Shown piece by piece: positions 46,691 through 55,777 of a stretch of 64,000 bases of DNA. Source of the DNA: Thermoprotei archaeon. Its GTDB lineage: Archaea > Thermoproteota > Thermoprotei > Thermofilales > B15-G2. The notes under the pieces were generated by a model. It was not told the origin of the DNA. It did no database searches and was given only the letters and a program-made list of their open reading frames with translations. Within the stretch, counting starts at the first letter, position 1. The number at the start of each line of letters is the position of its first letter. The translations under genes were made by a program, and so were the position numbers. Location of the stretch: contig QMRV01000007.1 in NCBI GenBank assembly GCA_003649445.1, positions 3,870 through 67,869 of the forward strand, read 5' to 3'.

Positions 46691-47180
46691 TAAGGTAGTA
46701 TTAAACTCGTCGGTAATAATAGCTTTAAGTAAACTTAAAATCTTAACAAAAATAGCAAATATTTTCGAAAAAGTCATGGTTCCCGCTGCTGTATACCAAG
46801 AAGTCTGTATTAAAGGACAAGGCCTACCCGGTGATAAAGATTTGAGAAAAGCAGTAAAAGAAGGCTTAATATTAGTAAAGAAAGTCAGAAACGTGGTAAT
46901 GGTTAAAGAACTCTGCTCTAAGCTTTCAGCTGGAGAAGCAGAGGCAATCGTCTTAGCACTAGAGGAGAACGCTGACTTCATAGTTCTTGACGATAAACTA
47001 GCACGAAAAAAGGCCCGTGAACTAGGCCTCAATGTTATTGGAACTCTACGTATTCTTAAAATACTCTACAATAAACATTTAATTGATAAACAAACTCTAA
47101 TATCAAGTATTAGAGAACTCAAAAGACATGGTTTCTGGATAAGCAATAACATTATTTCAAAAATTTTAAAAGAACTTTAA
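46680..47180 (+). CDS. PIN-domain toxin (DUF3368)
   Basis: A 166-residue PIN nuclease starting with TTG. Motifs are KVVLNSSVIIALSKL (Asn in place of the first Asp, as usual for DUF3368), SAGEAEAIVLALEENADFIV then LDDKLARKKARELGLNVIGT. The C-terminal helix (ELKRHGFWISNNIISKIL) is intact, unlike the similar gene near 28 kb. It pairs with the UPF0175 gene upstream. Confidence 0.85.
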   Translation: MKHNKVVLNSSVIIALSKLKILTKIANIFEKVMVPAAVYQEVCIKGQGLPGDKDLRKAVKEGLILVKKVRNVVMVKELCSKLSAGEAEAIVLALEENADFIVLDDKLARKKARELGLNVIGTLRILKILYNKHLIDKQTLISSIRELKRHGFWISNNIISKILKEL

Positions 47181-47358
47181 CGTACATCTTAATTTAACTC
47201 TATTTTAAGTTGAAAAGATTTTGCCTAAAGACAATTTAAGGTAAAGATTTTAAAAACAAGGCTAGATTGATAGCTGATAGTAAAACCTTTAGTCGCTTAA
47301 CATAGCTTTCTTTTCAAACAAACTTAGGGACTATGAACTACTTTAGCACAAAATCGAA

Positions 47359-48219
47359 TTATCTTCTTAAACTAGCGAATCCATACTTCTTTGCTATACG
47401 CTCTGCCTTAAAGTACATTTTAAGCGAAGGAGGAATAGTGACAACTGTGAAAATAACGAGATACAGCATACTGAAGAGAGGATCAGTTAAAACGACTTTA
47501 TGTGCTGTAAGAGAATACAGTATTAGAGACGTTGAATGTGCCTGAGGAAGCACTAAAACTATTCTTCTCCAAGGATCATTTTTCAGGCAATAAGGAATAC
47601 CGTAGGCGAAAAGAAAATACAGTATAAGCCCAATTATTCCTCTAAATCCACGTATAGGCTTATAAGCTATGTGAATTCCCGCAATAACTATTGAAATACT
47701 AGCATTAGATAAAAACGTTAAAATAAATGCTACTATAAACACCGGTAAATCGATTGCCAACGACCCCTCTAGCGCTGCTGGAATAAACCCTATAACGAAT
47801 GCTACAAGAAGCATCCATGAAGTATAGAGGTTAGCAAGATACAGCGATAACATAGACTTTAAAGCCAGCCTAAATGCCTCATATACACCTGACCTAATTC
47901 TCCCGAGAATAGCGTCAGCAAACTGAAAAATAGCAGAAGTATTAAGCATAGCCGCGAAGAAAAGTGCGCCAATTTCGCTCAACGGCTTAGCGCCAACTAG
48001 TTTCAGCGGAAGCATTACTGTAAAATACATGATCAAAAACTGCACAAAAAACATTAAGGCGTCGCCTACTCTCGAAAAAAGCTCCTCCATTTCAATTTTA
48101 AAAATAACCCAGGAGTCTTCAAGCACTTTAAACCAGTAGTCAGTAACCTTACTCAATCCAGAAGCTCTCTTCAAAGACCCTACACCTAAGACACTATCTG
48201 CCAAGTTCTTCTCCCCCAT
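47359..48219 (-). CDS. ABC-2 type transporter permease
   Basis: About 286 residues with six predicted membrane spans (roughly residues 55-80, 85-105, 130-155, 165-190, 200-220 and 255-275), typical of ABC-2 exporter permeases. ATG 48219 is preferred because an SD-like GAGAGGTGG lies just before it; ATG 48237 is upstream. Its start overlaps the end of the ATPase gene by about 26 bp, so they form one exporter of unknown substrate. Confidence 0.8.
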   Translation of the reverse strand: MGEKNLADSVLGVGSLKRASGLSKVTDYWFKVLEDSWVIFKIEMEELFSRVGDALMFFVQFLIMYFTVMLPLKLVGAKPLSEIGALFFAAMLNTSAIFQFADAILGRIRSGVYEAFRLALKSMLSLYLANLYTSWMLLVAFVIGFIPAALEGSLAIDLPVFIVAFILTFLSNASISIVIAGIHIAYKPIRGFRGIIGLILYFLFAYGIPYCLKNDPWRRIVLVLPQAHSTSLILYSLTAHKVVLTDPLFSMLYLVIFTVVTIPPSLKMYFKAERIAKKYGFASLRR

Positions 48220-49156
48220 GCCCGCCACCTCTCCCATAAAGATGCTTAAATACTTCTTCGAGCGAAGGCTCTACAACAGAAATAAAGTCTATTCTCGCAG
48301 TAGAAGCAATTTCAACTAAAAGAGGATTTAACTCCTGGCCCCGCCTAAGCCTTACACGCACTTCACCGCCCTTTTCTTCAACTTCATAGCCTTCACTCAA
48401 AAGATGTTTAGCGAGCTCTCTAGGCTTATCGCACTTAATTCTAACTACTTTTTCTAAAGGCGAAAACTTTTCTAAAATTTCTTCTGTTCTACCATAAGCT
48501 ATTATCCTCCCCCTATCTAAGAAAGCCAAGTAGTCTGAAAGCCTCTGAGCCTCATACATATTATGAGTAGCTAGAAAAATAGTAGTCCCCTCCCTACTAA
48601 TCTTCCTAATATAGCTTCTTATCTGCTCCGCGCATATTACATCGATACCTGAAGTAGGCTCATCTAGAAACAAGACCTCGGGATAATTTATCAGCGCCCT
48701 ACATAGACTACTACGAACCCTTAAGCCTCTACTCAACTCATAAATTCTCTTATCTTTATGCTCTTTTAAGTCAAAAAACTCAAGAAGCTCATTTATTCTT
48801 CTTTTAAGTTCAAGCCCCCTAAAACCATAGAGACGCCCAAATAACCTGAGATTTCTTTCAATAGTCATATTTTCTATTAAGTATGTCCTCTCAGTACTCA
48901 TGATATTAATTATGTGCTTAACACGCTCAAACTCTCTACTAATATCGTATCCAAGTAATTCAGCATAACCGTCATCAGGTTCAAGAAAACCAGTAAGTAT
49001 CCTAATAGTAGTAGTTTTCCCCGCACCATTAGGACCTAAGTACCCTAAAATATGTCCTTTGGGTAGAGAAAACGTTATTCCTCTTAGTGCAACTATTTTC
49101 TTATTTCTTTTAATTTTAAAAACTTTAACAAGATTAGACACTTTTATTGCTAACAT
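48194..49156 (-). CDS. ABC transporter ATP-binding protein
   Basis: About 320 residues of the ABC-2/drug exporter ATPase group. Walker A is [11 protein letters not shown], the signature region ELSRGLRVRSSL (weak LSRGL), Walker B VLFLDEPTSGID, and the H-loop ATHNMYEAQRLSD. The C-terminal 90-residue domain (VVRIKCDKPRELAKHL ... VVEPSLEEVFKHLYG) matches that group. ATG 49156 is preceded by the SD sequence GAGGTGAT, favouring it over GTG 49168. It is followed by its permease. Confidence 0.92.
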   Translation of the reverse strand: MLAIKVSNLVKVFKIKRNKKIVALRGITFSLPKGHILGYLGPNGAGKTTTIRILTGFLEPDDGYAELLGYDISREFERVKHIINIMSTERTYLIENMTIERNLRLFGRLYGFRGLELKRRINELLEFFDLKEHKDKRIYELSRGLRVRSSLCRALINYPEVLFLDEPTSGIDVICAEQIRSYIRKISREGTTIFLATHNMYEAQRLSDYLAFLDRGRIIAYGRTEEILEKFSPLEKVVRIKCDKPRELAKHLLSEGYEVEEKGGEVRVRLRRGQELNPLLVEIASTARIDFISVVEPSLEEVFKHLYGRGGGHGGEELGR

Positions 49157-49168
49157 TATGTTAATCAC

Positions 49169-49518
49169 CTCAAGTTAATAGAATATTTTATTTTCAGCTT
49201 TATTCTTCGCAAAATATAATATTTTTTAGTAAGGTACTGTATATTAGGAATACTGTTGTTTATTATTGCTTTTTTCATAATCTTCACGACCTTCCCCCGC
49301 ACATCCCTTTATACTTGCTACATGTCCATTATTTGAGATGGAGTTACTGGTAATAATTTTCTATTTCGTGAATCCTATCATATCTTAACAAACAATACTT
49401 ATTAACTTTTGGTTAATATAACTTACTTCCTTTATCCCCACTTTAAAAATCTTTCTAATTAATTAAGTAGCATTTACGATATATTCGCAAAGTAATAGTT
49501 CTTTTAGTTTAATTTACT
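49169..49518. other. AT-rich intergenic stretch
   Basis: No gene is seen in about 350 bp. It contains the short inverted repeat TATTAAC-TTTTG-GTTAATA near 49410 and the promoter of the ABC exporter operon. Nothing else is recognised. Confidence 0.35.
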
Positions 49519-49902
49519 TTATTCTAGTATTTCCCATAGTACTCTTCCTTCACAGAGTTTTCCATGTCTCTCAGCAACATTTCACGAAAACTCTGCTTTA
49601 CAGACACGTGAGTCGAGTGTACTTACTCCCTCGTTTAAAGGCTCACTGGAATATGTGCATAGAAACTAGTCATACCGTGAGTACCTGTCCACGCTCCTGT
49701 CACTATTGTAGTCCAGTTCGTGGGAGTATCGCAGGGAGGTGAAGGCAGTGCTTCTCCGAAAACACCTTCCTCAATTAGCTCGGCTGTCGCAGGCATTAAT
49801 TCTTCTTTAACGTACTTTTCGATGAAAAACGATAGTATGCAGTCCAATCCTATTAAAATAAGCTTCTTAGCTTTACTTACATCAGTATTAGGAAAACTCT
49901 AT
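49519..49902 (-). pseudogene. Broken alkaline-phosphatase-superfamily phosphodiesterase
   Basis: The frame opens with AKKLILIGLDCILSFFIEKY, then EGVFGEALPSPPCDTPTNW and TTIVTGAWTGTHGMTSFYAHI, the N-terminal metal/nucleophile region of type I phosphodiesterases (the metal-binding D is followed by C). It stops at 49635. A shift by one base gives SEPLNEGVSTLDSRVCKAEF, then S, TGA, NVAERHGK. The family expects Trp ('AExLWxxAERxGK') at the TGA. The last piece ends with TAA at 49519. There is no start codon upstream, so the gene is decayed. Confidence 0.6.
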
Positions 49903-49956
49903 ACAAATGAGTACTTCTAAGCAAAGACAATAAAAGCCGAAGATATCGCTTCCAGC

Positions 49957-52101
49957 TTACTTTTGCTCGAACTCTACGTGCCACTTAACTTTACCCGATG
50001 TGCTGCGCCTTAAAGTTACTACAAGCAGTTTTCCATCTACTCTCTGCTCGATTTCGGCACCTTGAGCTACTGCTTCTACACAATCATATTTTTCTCCATT
50101 CCAGTCGATTAAGAAGCGTATCTCGTAGGGGTCTCCTCCTACTACTAGACTTTCGCCTGTAATAGTTCTTCCTTCCTTATCCCACTCAAGGCTTACTACG
50201 TCAGGATATCCTTGGGTTATGTGGCGGTTCGTACCTATAAACAGCGGCAGGCGCTCCAGCGGACGTATACAGAAGACCTTACAGGACTCTGGTTTAAGCT
50301 CTACGACTAATTTCTCGCCTAGCTCTCCTAGAAGCTTTTTCTCCCAAACTTCGTAGACTATGTAGCGTCCTGGAGGCAGACTTAGCATCTCGGGAGTAAT
50401 CTCGACTTTAGCAGGGTATTCTTTAAACCATCTGAAAACCCCTACTACGTCCCAACGCCCCCACTTTGTAGCTACCTTTAGATCCCATATCTGAGGATAT
50501 GGTCCCTCGGGATTTCGCGGAAACAGATCCATTGGCCTTATAGGCTGCGGTGGAAGTATTCTCTTCAAAAGCTCTACTCTCTCAGGCGGCAGTTCAGGCA
50601 TATTGTCGGAAACCATGAGAACTTGTCCGCTTAGCCCCAAGAGACTAGCCCAGGCTTTAGCCGCCTCGTAGTGTAGCGGAGGCCTCACCATTATTACGTC
50701 TGGGTCACAGTACCAGACAATGGTGTGCATCCAGTAGTTAGAAAACGTGGCTCTTAAAGCGTTAAGAAAACACACAGCACCCTCTTTAAGCTTAGCGGGA
50801 GAAACATCGGTTCCAGTTCTACAGGTGTCTCCGTAGCCCATTGCTCTCCACTGAGTAGCGCAGATCAGTATTACTCGCTTAGGTCCGACAACCCTCCTTA
50901 TAGTCTCCAGGAGCCTTCTGTATACTTCATCAGGTGTCGGCGAGTAGTCGTGGAGACTTTTTCTGCACAGCGCGTACCATTGGTGCATTTCGCCTTGACC
51001 GTCGAGCTTAAAGTACTCTATACCCCACTCATGAGCCATAACTCTCATAGTCTTCTCAATCCACTCAGACTTAACCTCAGGATTCGTGGGGTCTACGTAT
51101 GGATAGTTGGCAAAACCTCTGAAAACTTCTCCGTCAGGCTTCCTAATGAACCAGTCTGGCTTTTCTTCCAGAAGCTTAGTGTCTACTTTCCCTACGGCTT
51201 GAGGTAATAGCCATATTCCGGGTTTAAGCCCCTTGCTCCTTATATACTGTGCTAGCCACTTACCGCCTCTTGGGAACTTCTTTTTATCCCAGTTGAGCCA
51301 AGTTTCACCCTGATAGCCGTCATCAAGTTGAACATACTCTAAGCCGAAGGACTTGAGGTGCTCAGCGAGCCAGTCAGTGTTAGCTACCACTGCCTCCTCT
51401 GTTACTTCTTTGCCGAAATAGTACCAAGAACACCAGCCTGCAGGTGGGCGCGGGTGACAGCTCAGGTCATAGGGCTTGTAGTAGGGCATGCCGAGGTGCT
51501 CTGCCACGTAGTGCTCTATGACTTCACCGGCTATTATCTCCGGTATAACGCCGAACTGTGTCTTGATTTCTGCTTCGACTTCAAAAGACTTGCCATCAAT
51601 TAGCGAGCGTATACGCAAACTGCCCCAAGAACTAAGCCTCAGAACTCTGTCGTTCCATTTATCGAAGATAGAGTCGCATAGAAGACTATCAGCAGGCCCT
51701 AGCGCTGCCTGAACTACGTTTTCGTAGCGTCTAGGCTCAATACGACACAAGTAAGGCTCCTTCCCCCAGTAAACTTTCCCCCTAATTCTGAAAGTAAACG
51801 GCTTCCTTGGATAAAGACGAAAGGATATCCTCTTAGACCCACAGTGTACTTCCAGCAAGACGTCTGTAGGGCCTTCGCCGACAGGCTTGAGCCTAAGTAT
51901 ATGTATGCGCCAAGTCCCTGCACCTGTAGACACTTCATAAGGTTCGCCGAAAGGCTCTAAAGAAAATTCGACGTTTAGGTCTCTTGCAGACCCTTCAAGT
52001 CTTAATCCTTTGAGAACAACTTGATCACAATATAGACAGTCTACTGCACCATTTTTTAACGCTACATGCCAGTAACTCACTTTCCCACATAAATTGCTCA
52101 A
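49957..52101 (-). CDS. GH36-like alpha-galactosidase / raffinose synthase-type enzyme
   Basis: A 714-residue GH36 (clan D) enzyme. The N-terminal beta domain is followed by the barrel motifs PPAGWCSWYYFGK near residue 220, LEYVQLDDGYQ, GLKPGIWLLP, IEYFKLDGQGEMHQW near 362 (D is the likely nucleophile) and CRTGTDVSP near 428 (D the likely acid/base). The C-terminal beta domain follows. No signal peptide is present, so it acts on imported alpha-galactosides or similar. It faces a divergent AP-superfamily hydrolase gene. Confidence 0.85.
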   Translation of the reverse strand: MSNLCGKVSYWHVALKNGAVDCLYCDQVVLKGLRLEGSARDLNVEFSLEPFGEPYEVSTGAGTWRIHILRLKPVGEGPTDVLLEVHCGSKRISFRLYPRKPFTFRIRGKVYWGKEPYLCRIEPRRYENVVQAALGPADSLLCDSIFDKWNDRVLRLSSWGSLRIRSLIDGKSFEVEAEIKTQFGVIPEIIAGEVIEHYVAEHLGMPYYKPYDLSCHPRPPAGWCSWYYFGKEVTEEAVVANTDWLAEHLKSFGLEYVQLDDGYQGETWLNWDKKKFPRGGKWLAQYIRSKGLKPGIWLLPQAVGKVDTKLLEEKPDWFIRKPDGEVFRGFANYPYVDPTNPEVKSEWIEKTMRVMAHEWGIEYFKLDGQGEMHQWYALCRKSLHDYSPTPDEVYRRLLETIRRVVGPKRVILICATQWRAMGYGDTCRTGTDVSPAKLKEGAVCFLNALRATFSNYWMHTIVWYCDPDVIMVRPPLHYEAAKAWASLLGLSGQVLMVSDNMPELPPERVELLKRILPPQPIRPMDLFPRNPEGPYPQIWDLKVATKWGRWDVVGVFRWFKEYPAKVEITPEMLSLPPGRYIVYEVWEKKLLGELGEKLVVELKPESCKVFCIRPLERLPLFIGTNRHITQGYPDVVSLEWDKEGRTITGESLVVGGDPYEIRFLIDWNGEKYDCVEAVAQGAEIEQRVDGKLLVVTLRRSTSGKVKWHVEFEQK

Positions 52102-52206
52102 TTAATTGTGATAAAAGACTTTTGCAGTCAGAGTTCATTTCTCACAATAATAGTTGAGCTTGAAAGCGATGAAAGTTTTTTATAGTTAATTTACTCCGCA
52201 TTCAAC

Positions 52207-53205
52207 ATGACAAAAGCACCCAAAGTTAGGGTACTTTACTTAGTTATAGACCAATTAGCAGGACACTGGGAAGAACATGTGAAACTCGAAGGATCAGACT
52301 TTCCGCCAGTGAACGTTAAAGGCTACCATGAAAAAGGCCTGATTCCGAACTTCTCTTATCTTATAGAAAACGGACTATGGGTTAAGAGGCCGTGGAATAG
52401 AGGGCGCTGTGACACGCCCCATGGAATGAAGTACCTGGCTACAGGGTCTTATAGTGAAAAAGGGTGTTATACTCCAAATAAGCCATGGTTTCTCGAAGCC
52501 GAGAAAGAGACAGCCTTTTTTGAATATATCAAGAAATATTACCGAGAGAAAATTAATGTAGGTGTCTTCAGCTGTAGTCCTTGGCTAATTAAAGGTTACT
52601 TCTACACACCTGATTCCATCCACGGCCTTGTATCCGGATACTCGGATGAAATAATGCTCAAAGAGCTTGTATTTCCCTGGATGGAAGATACAGTACCTGA
52701 GTGGAATTTAGTACACGTCTACTTACCTGGCATGGACTCTATATCTAACTGTCCTTCATATGGAGGTGAGTGCTCAGACCCTCGCTCATCCAAGCACTCC
52801 TACATGCTTTTTTTAGATCGCCTAGTAGGAGAAATAATAAAGTTTCTGAAAGATAAAGGGTTTTGGGAAGAAACCTACTTCATAATTGCATCAGACCACG
52901 GATACCACTTAGGCTGTTCAGTTGCCCGCAAAAGGGGAGTTAAGACCAATAATTGGTGCTGTGACCACCCACCGCCCTGGGACTGCGAGGTATGGAATTT
53001 TAAGGAAGATAGACCTACTGGAATATACTCTGGTGGCCCTAGGCGAACTACTATTATAGTCTCAGGCGGCGCCTTAGAAGAAAAATACAGAGGAAAGGTA
53101 ATAGAGGAAGCGGAAATAATCGATGTAATTCCCACCATAGCGGATATTCTCAAAGTGCCGTACGAGTGCCAGGGCAGGAGCCTCTTCAAATATAAAATGC
53201 ATTAG
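52207..53205 (+). CDS. Alkaline-phosphatase-superfamily hydrolase (phosphodiesterase/sulfatase-like)
   Basis: A 332-residue protein with the fold's metal motifs: LYLVIDQLAGHW near residue 12, CDTPHG near 68 (Thr as likely nucleophile), LPGMDSIS near 177 and IASDHGYHLG near 226 (D-H ligands), with a later histidine in CDHPPPW. It ends with the typical VIPTIADILKVPYECQGRSL. The family hydrolyses phosphate, sulfate or phosphonate esters. Unlike the broken relative near 49.7 kb it is intact. It lies between GH36 and a PHP hydrolase. Confidence 0.8.
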   Translation: MTKAPKVRVLYLVIDQLAGHWEEHVKLEGSDFPPVNVKGYHEKGLIPNFSYLIENGLWVKRPWNRGRCDTPHGMKYLATGSYSEKGCYTPNKPWFLEAEKETAFFEYIKKYYREKINVGVFSCSPWLIKGYFYTPDSIHGLVSGYSDEIMLKELVFPWMEDTVPEWNLVHVYLPGMDSISNCPSYGGECSDPRSSKHSYMLFLDRLVGEIIKFLKDKGFWEETYFIIASDHGYHLGCSVARKRGVKTNNWCCDHPPPWDCEVWNFKEDRPTGIYSGGPRRTTIIVSGGALEEKYRGKVIEEAEIIDVIPTIADILKVPYECQGRSLFKYKMH

Positions 53206-53328
53206 TATTTCATTTTACTCAAGAAAAATAAGCTCACTACAGCTGTTGAAGCAATTATCTAATTGCTTTAAAGTTTTAGTTAAGACCCTCAGCTAACTTT
53301 TTAAAGGTATTTACTGAGCTAACATAGG

Positions 53329-54279
53329 CTAAAGTTCTCTACAGAGTTTAACTTGATTTTTCTTTAAAACAATGTTTTGCTCGCTTACGCCGGCGAGCCT
53401 AAGTAGCTCTATGGCATTAGCTAGTCTACCAACTCTCTTCAGCTCTCCGGGAACATGGGCATCTGTTCCCAAGGAAACTTTTACACCATACTCTCCTATC
53501 ATCTTGAAGAGTTCTATGAGCTCTGACCAGCTATTACTGTCGTCTTTACAGCACACATACTCGTTGTCGACTCTATATTTCACGGGAAGAAAACCATTGT
53601 TGACTTCCCATGCTACTCCATTTCTCTTCGCCTCCAAGAATATTTCTTGCGCAATATCCGGCGGCAGTAAGTCTTCAATTCTATTAATACGCCACTCTTC
53701 CCCAGGCCTCAGCTTAATGAAAAACTTTTTCATAACTACGATAGGCCACTGAACGGGATGAGCGTAAATGCTGACATACGGGTTCTGCATTAAGGAAAGA
53801 GTTGCTTCCTGCCAGTCGGCGATAAGGTCTTCGAATTTGAATTTCTTGAGAAAAGTCTGGTATGATGGATTGCCTTTAATATCTCCTACGCTTACTTTTC
53901 TCTTCATTTCGCGGGAAAGGCAGCTCCCGCCAGCTGGAATATGGTGCATTCCGACGAGAAGAAAATCAAGTATCTTGGCTTCCTTGGGCTTGATATCGAG
54001 TTCACCGTCCACGGTAAGAATACTAGCCTCTATTCCTAAAAGAACTTCGACTCCAGGAAACTTCTTTTCTATAGCCTCGATTTCCTTCCTTATTTTACTG
54101 CAGTAGTTTTCAATGCTTTTGTAGTGTAGAAGAGCACTTCCATAGTGTTCTACAATACCTACAAGCCTAACATTCCGCTCTAAAGCAACTTTTACTACAT
54201 CTTCTACACTACAGCTTCTGTAAGGAGGAAAATCCTCATGCATGTGAATATGAAGATCAGCTAAGTACTTCAGCTGCAT
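53329..54279 (-). CDS. PHP-domain metal-dependent hydrolase
   Basis: A 316-residue PHP-fold protein, related to histidinol-phosphatase/phosphoesterases. Metal ligands in order: DLHIHMHED near residue 8, VEHYG near 43, GIEA near 82, VGMHHI near 109, IYAHPVQW near 172 and LGTDAH near 273. The full PHP set is present, so it is probably active on a phosphate ester. It is on the same strand as, but 160 bp beyond, the GH57 gene. Confidence 0.85.
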   Translation of the reverse strand: MQLKYLADLHIHMHEDFPPYRSCSVEDVVKVALERNVRLVGIVEHYGSALLHYKSIENYCSKIRKEIEAIEKKFPGVEVLLGIEASILTVDGELDIKPKEAKILDFLLVGMHHIPAGGSCLSREMKRKVSVGDIKGNPSYQTFLKKFKFEDLIADWQEATLSLMQNPYVSIYAHPVQWPIVVMKKFFIKLRPGEEWRINRIEDLLPPDIAQEIFLEAKRNGVAWEVNNGFLPVKYRVDNEYVCCKDDSNSWSELIELFKMIGEYGVKVSLGTDAHVPGELKRVGRLANAIELLRLAGVSEQNIVLKKNQVKLCREL

Positions 54280-54442
54280 TCAGAAGTATTTCGCTCAATC
54301 TTCTTTTATATTGATTTCGCGAAATCATCGACTTTAAACTATAGTAAGCTCTATCTCATTAAATATCCTCAGGAAATCTATACTGCGTCTTTTATAGCCT
54401 TGCCTAACAACTCGACCGAGAAGTATCTGCTTACTCCCTTGA

Positions 54443-55636
54443 TTATACAGGCTTTTTGTACGCGAAAAAGAAAAGAATCCCTCTTAGAGCCTCTATAAAG
54501 TATTTGAATGCTTTGAAAGGACTTTTATAAGGATTAAAATAGCCGTGAACCATGCCAGCAGGACCTGGTTTAATAGACATATAATAGAAGTGATCAGACA
54601 TAAGAAGCATGCGCCACAGCTTGTCGCATCTATTTTCCTCAAATACTTGTCTCGCCTTCATGAGGTCTTCGAATGAAATTTTCTGCATTTCGTTTCCGAG
54701 CCAGGCAGACTCGTCTTTCTCCCTATCAGCCCATGAAACCACATCCTTGAAGGAGAGCTCGTCAACAGGCTCAAAGTATTCTAATACCTCACTTGGATGA
54801 AGTAGCTCTACACCTTTTTTCTCAAGCTCTCTTGGAAGCCACTTTAGAAAATTCAAAATACCTGTCTCCTTGGAAAAATGTTCCCCGAAAGTCTCCATAT
54901 CGAAGCCTATGACTACGAAATCCCCAGAGAGATTTTTTACCCAAGTAGTGTACTTTTCTGCTGTAAGGGGGTATTCACGCCAGAACTTATCGCTGAATCT
55001 GAACCCTATGTCGTCTGAGAGCCAGTAGTGCCTCAAGAGAAACTTCAAATTAGTTTTAGGCGCAGAGTAAAGAAAAGTAGTGTTTCTCCAGCCTAGAATT
55101 CTCTCAACACCCTCAGTTATAATCGCACTAAAGCCTAAGTCCTCCAGTAGATTAGCTAGAGAGTCTGCATAGAGCCCCTCGGTGTTAAACGCTATCTTAG
55201 GCTCCACACCAAAGATTTTCTTGATAATCCTGCATGAATCCTCTAGTTCTCTGCAAAACACGTATTCTCCAGCAAACATTGCCAAGGAGTGATGATAAGG
55301 CTCACACAAGAACTCTATTAGACCTTTAGAGGAAGCCCTCTTTAGAGCATTGACGACTTTCGGTTTATACCTTCCTAAAAACTCCAAAAGGATGCCTGAT
55401 AAGGACAAAGCTATCTTCATTTCCTCTTCGACTATTACGTCCAGCGTTGGCAAGTAACAGTTATTGGCTACACGGTCAAGAATCTCTTTGTCAAGCTTCT
55501 CGTCGAATATCGAACTAATTAGAGAGCCTTCTCTTATGTTTTTACGCTCTACTAGACTCAGCAAATTTTTGAAAACTTCTTCACTAATCCTTCTCGGCTG
55601 GTGCATTTCCATAAATATAGTTAAATACCGAACCAT
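54443..55636 (-). CDS. GH57 family alpha-amylase-like enzyme
   Basis: A 397-residue GH57 enzyme. Conserved regions are FMEMHQPRR near residue 8 (HQP motif), EPYHHSLA near 111, IAFNTEGLYAD near 147 (E is the likely nucleophile), and VIGFDMETFGEH near 241 (DxExFG with the acid/base D). This resembles the MJ1611-type GH57 alpha-amylase group. It lacks a signal peptide and probably works on intracellular glycogen. It is downstream of the glycogen synthase-like GT4 gene on the same strand. Confidence 0.88.
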   Translation of the reverse strand: MVRYLTIFMEMHQPRRISEEVFKNLLSLVERKNIREGSLISSIFDEKLDKEILDRVANNCYLPTLDVIVEEEMKIALSLSGILLEFLGRYKPKVVNALKRASSKGLIEFLCEPYHHSLAMFAGEYVFCRELEDSCRIIKKIFGVEPKIAFNTEGLYADSLANLLEDLGFSAIITEGVERILGWRNTTFLYSAPKTNLKFLLRHYWLSDDIGFRFSDKFWREYPLTAEKYTTWVKNLSGDFVVIGFDMETFGEHFSKETGILNFLKWLPRELEKKGVELLHPSEVLEYFEPVDELSFKDVVSWADREKDESAWLGNEMQKISFEDLMKARQVFEENRCDKLWRMLLMSDHFYYMSIKPGPAGMVHGYFNPYKSPFKAFKYFIEALRGILFFFAYKKPV

Positions 55637-55777
55637 TTACATCACAATCAGATATTTAATTTTTACTCGCAACTAAACTAATAATCTTATCGCTCAAAGA
55701 CATTCATGGTCGGAAACAGAATACAGAGCGTAGAGCTTTGAGCTACAGTAATAGATGTGTCCTATGGATCAACCTTA

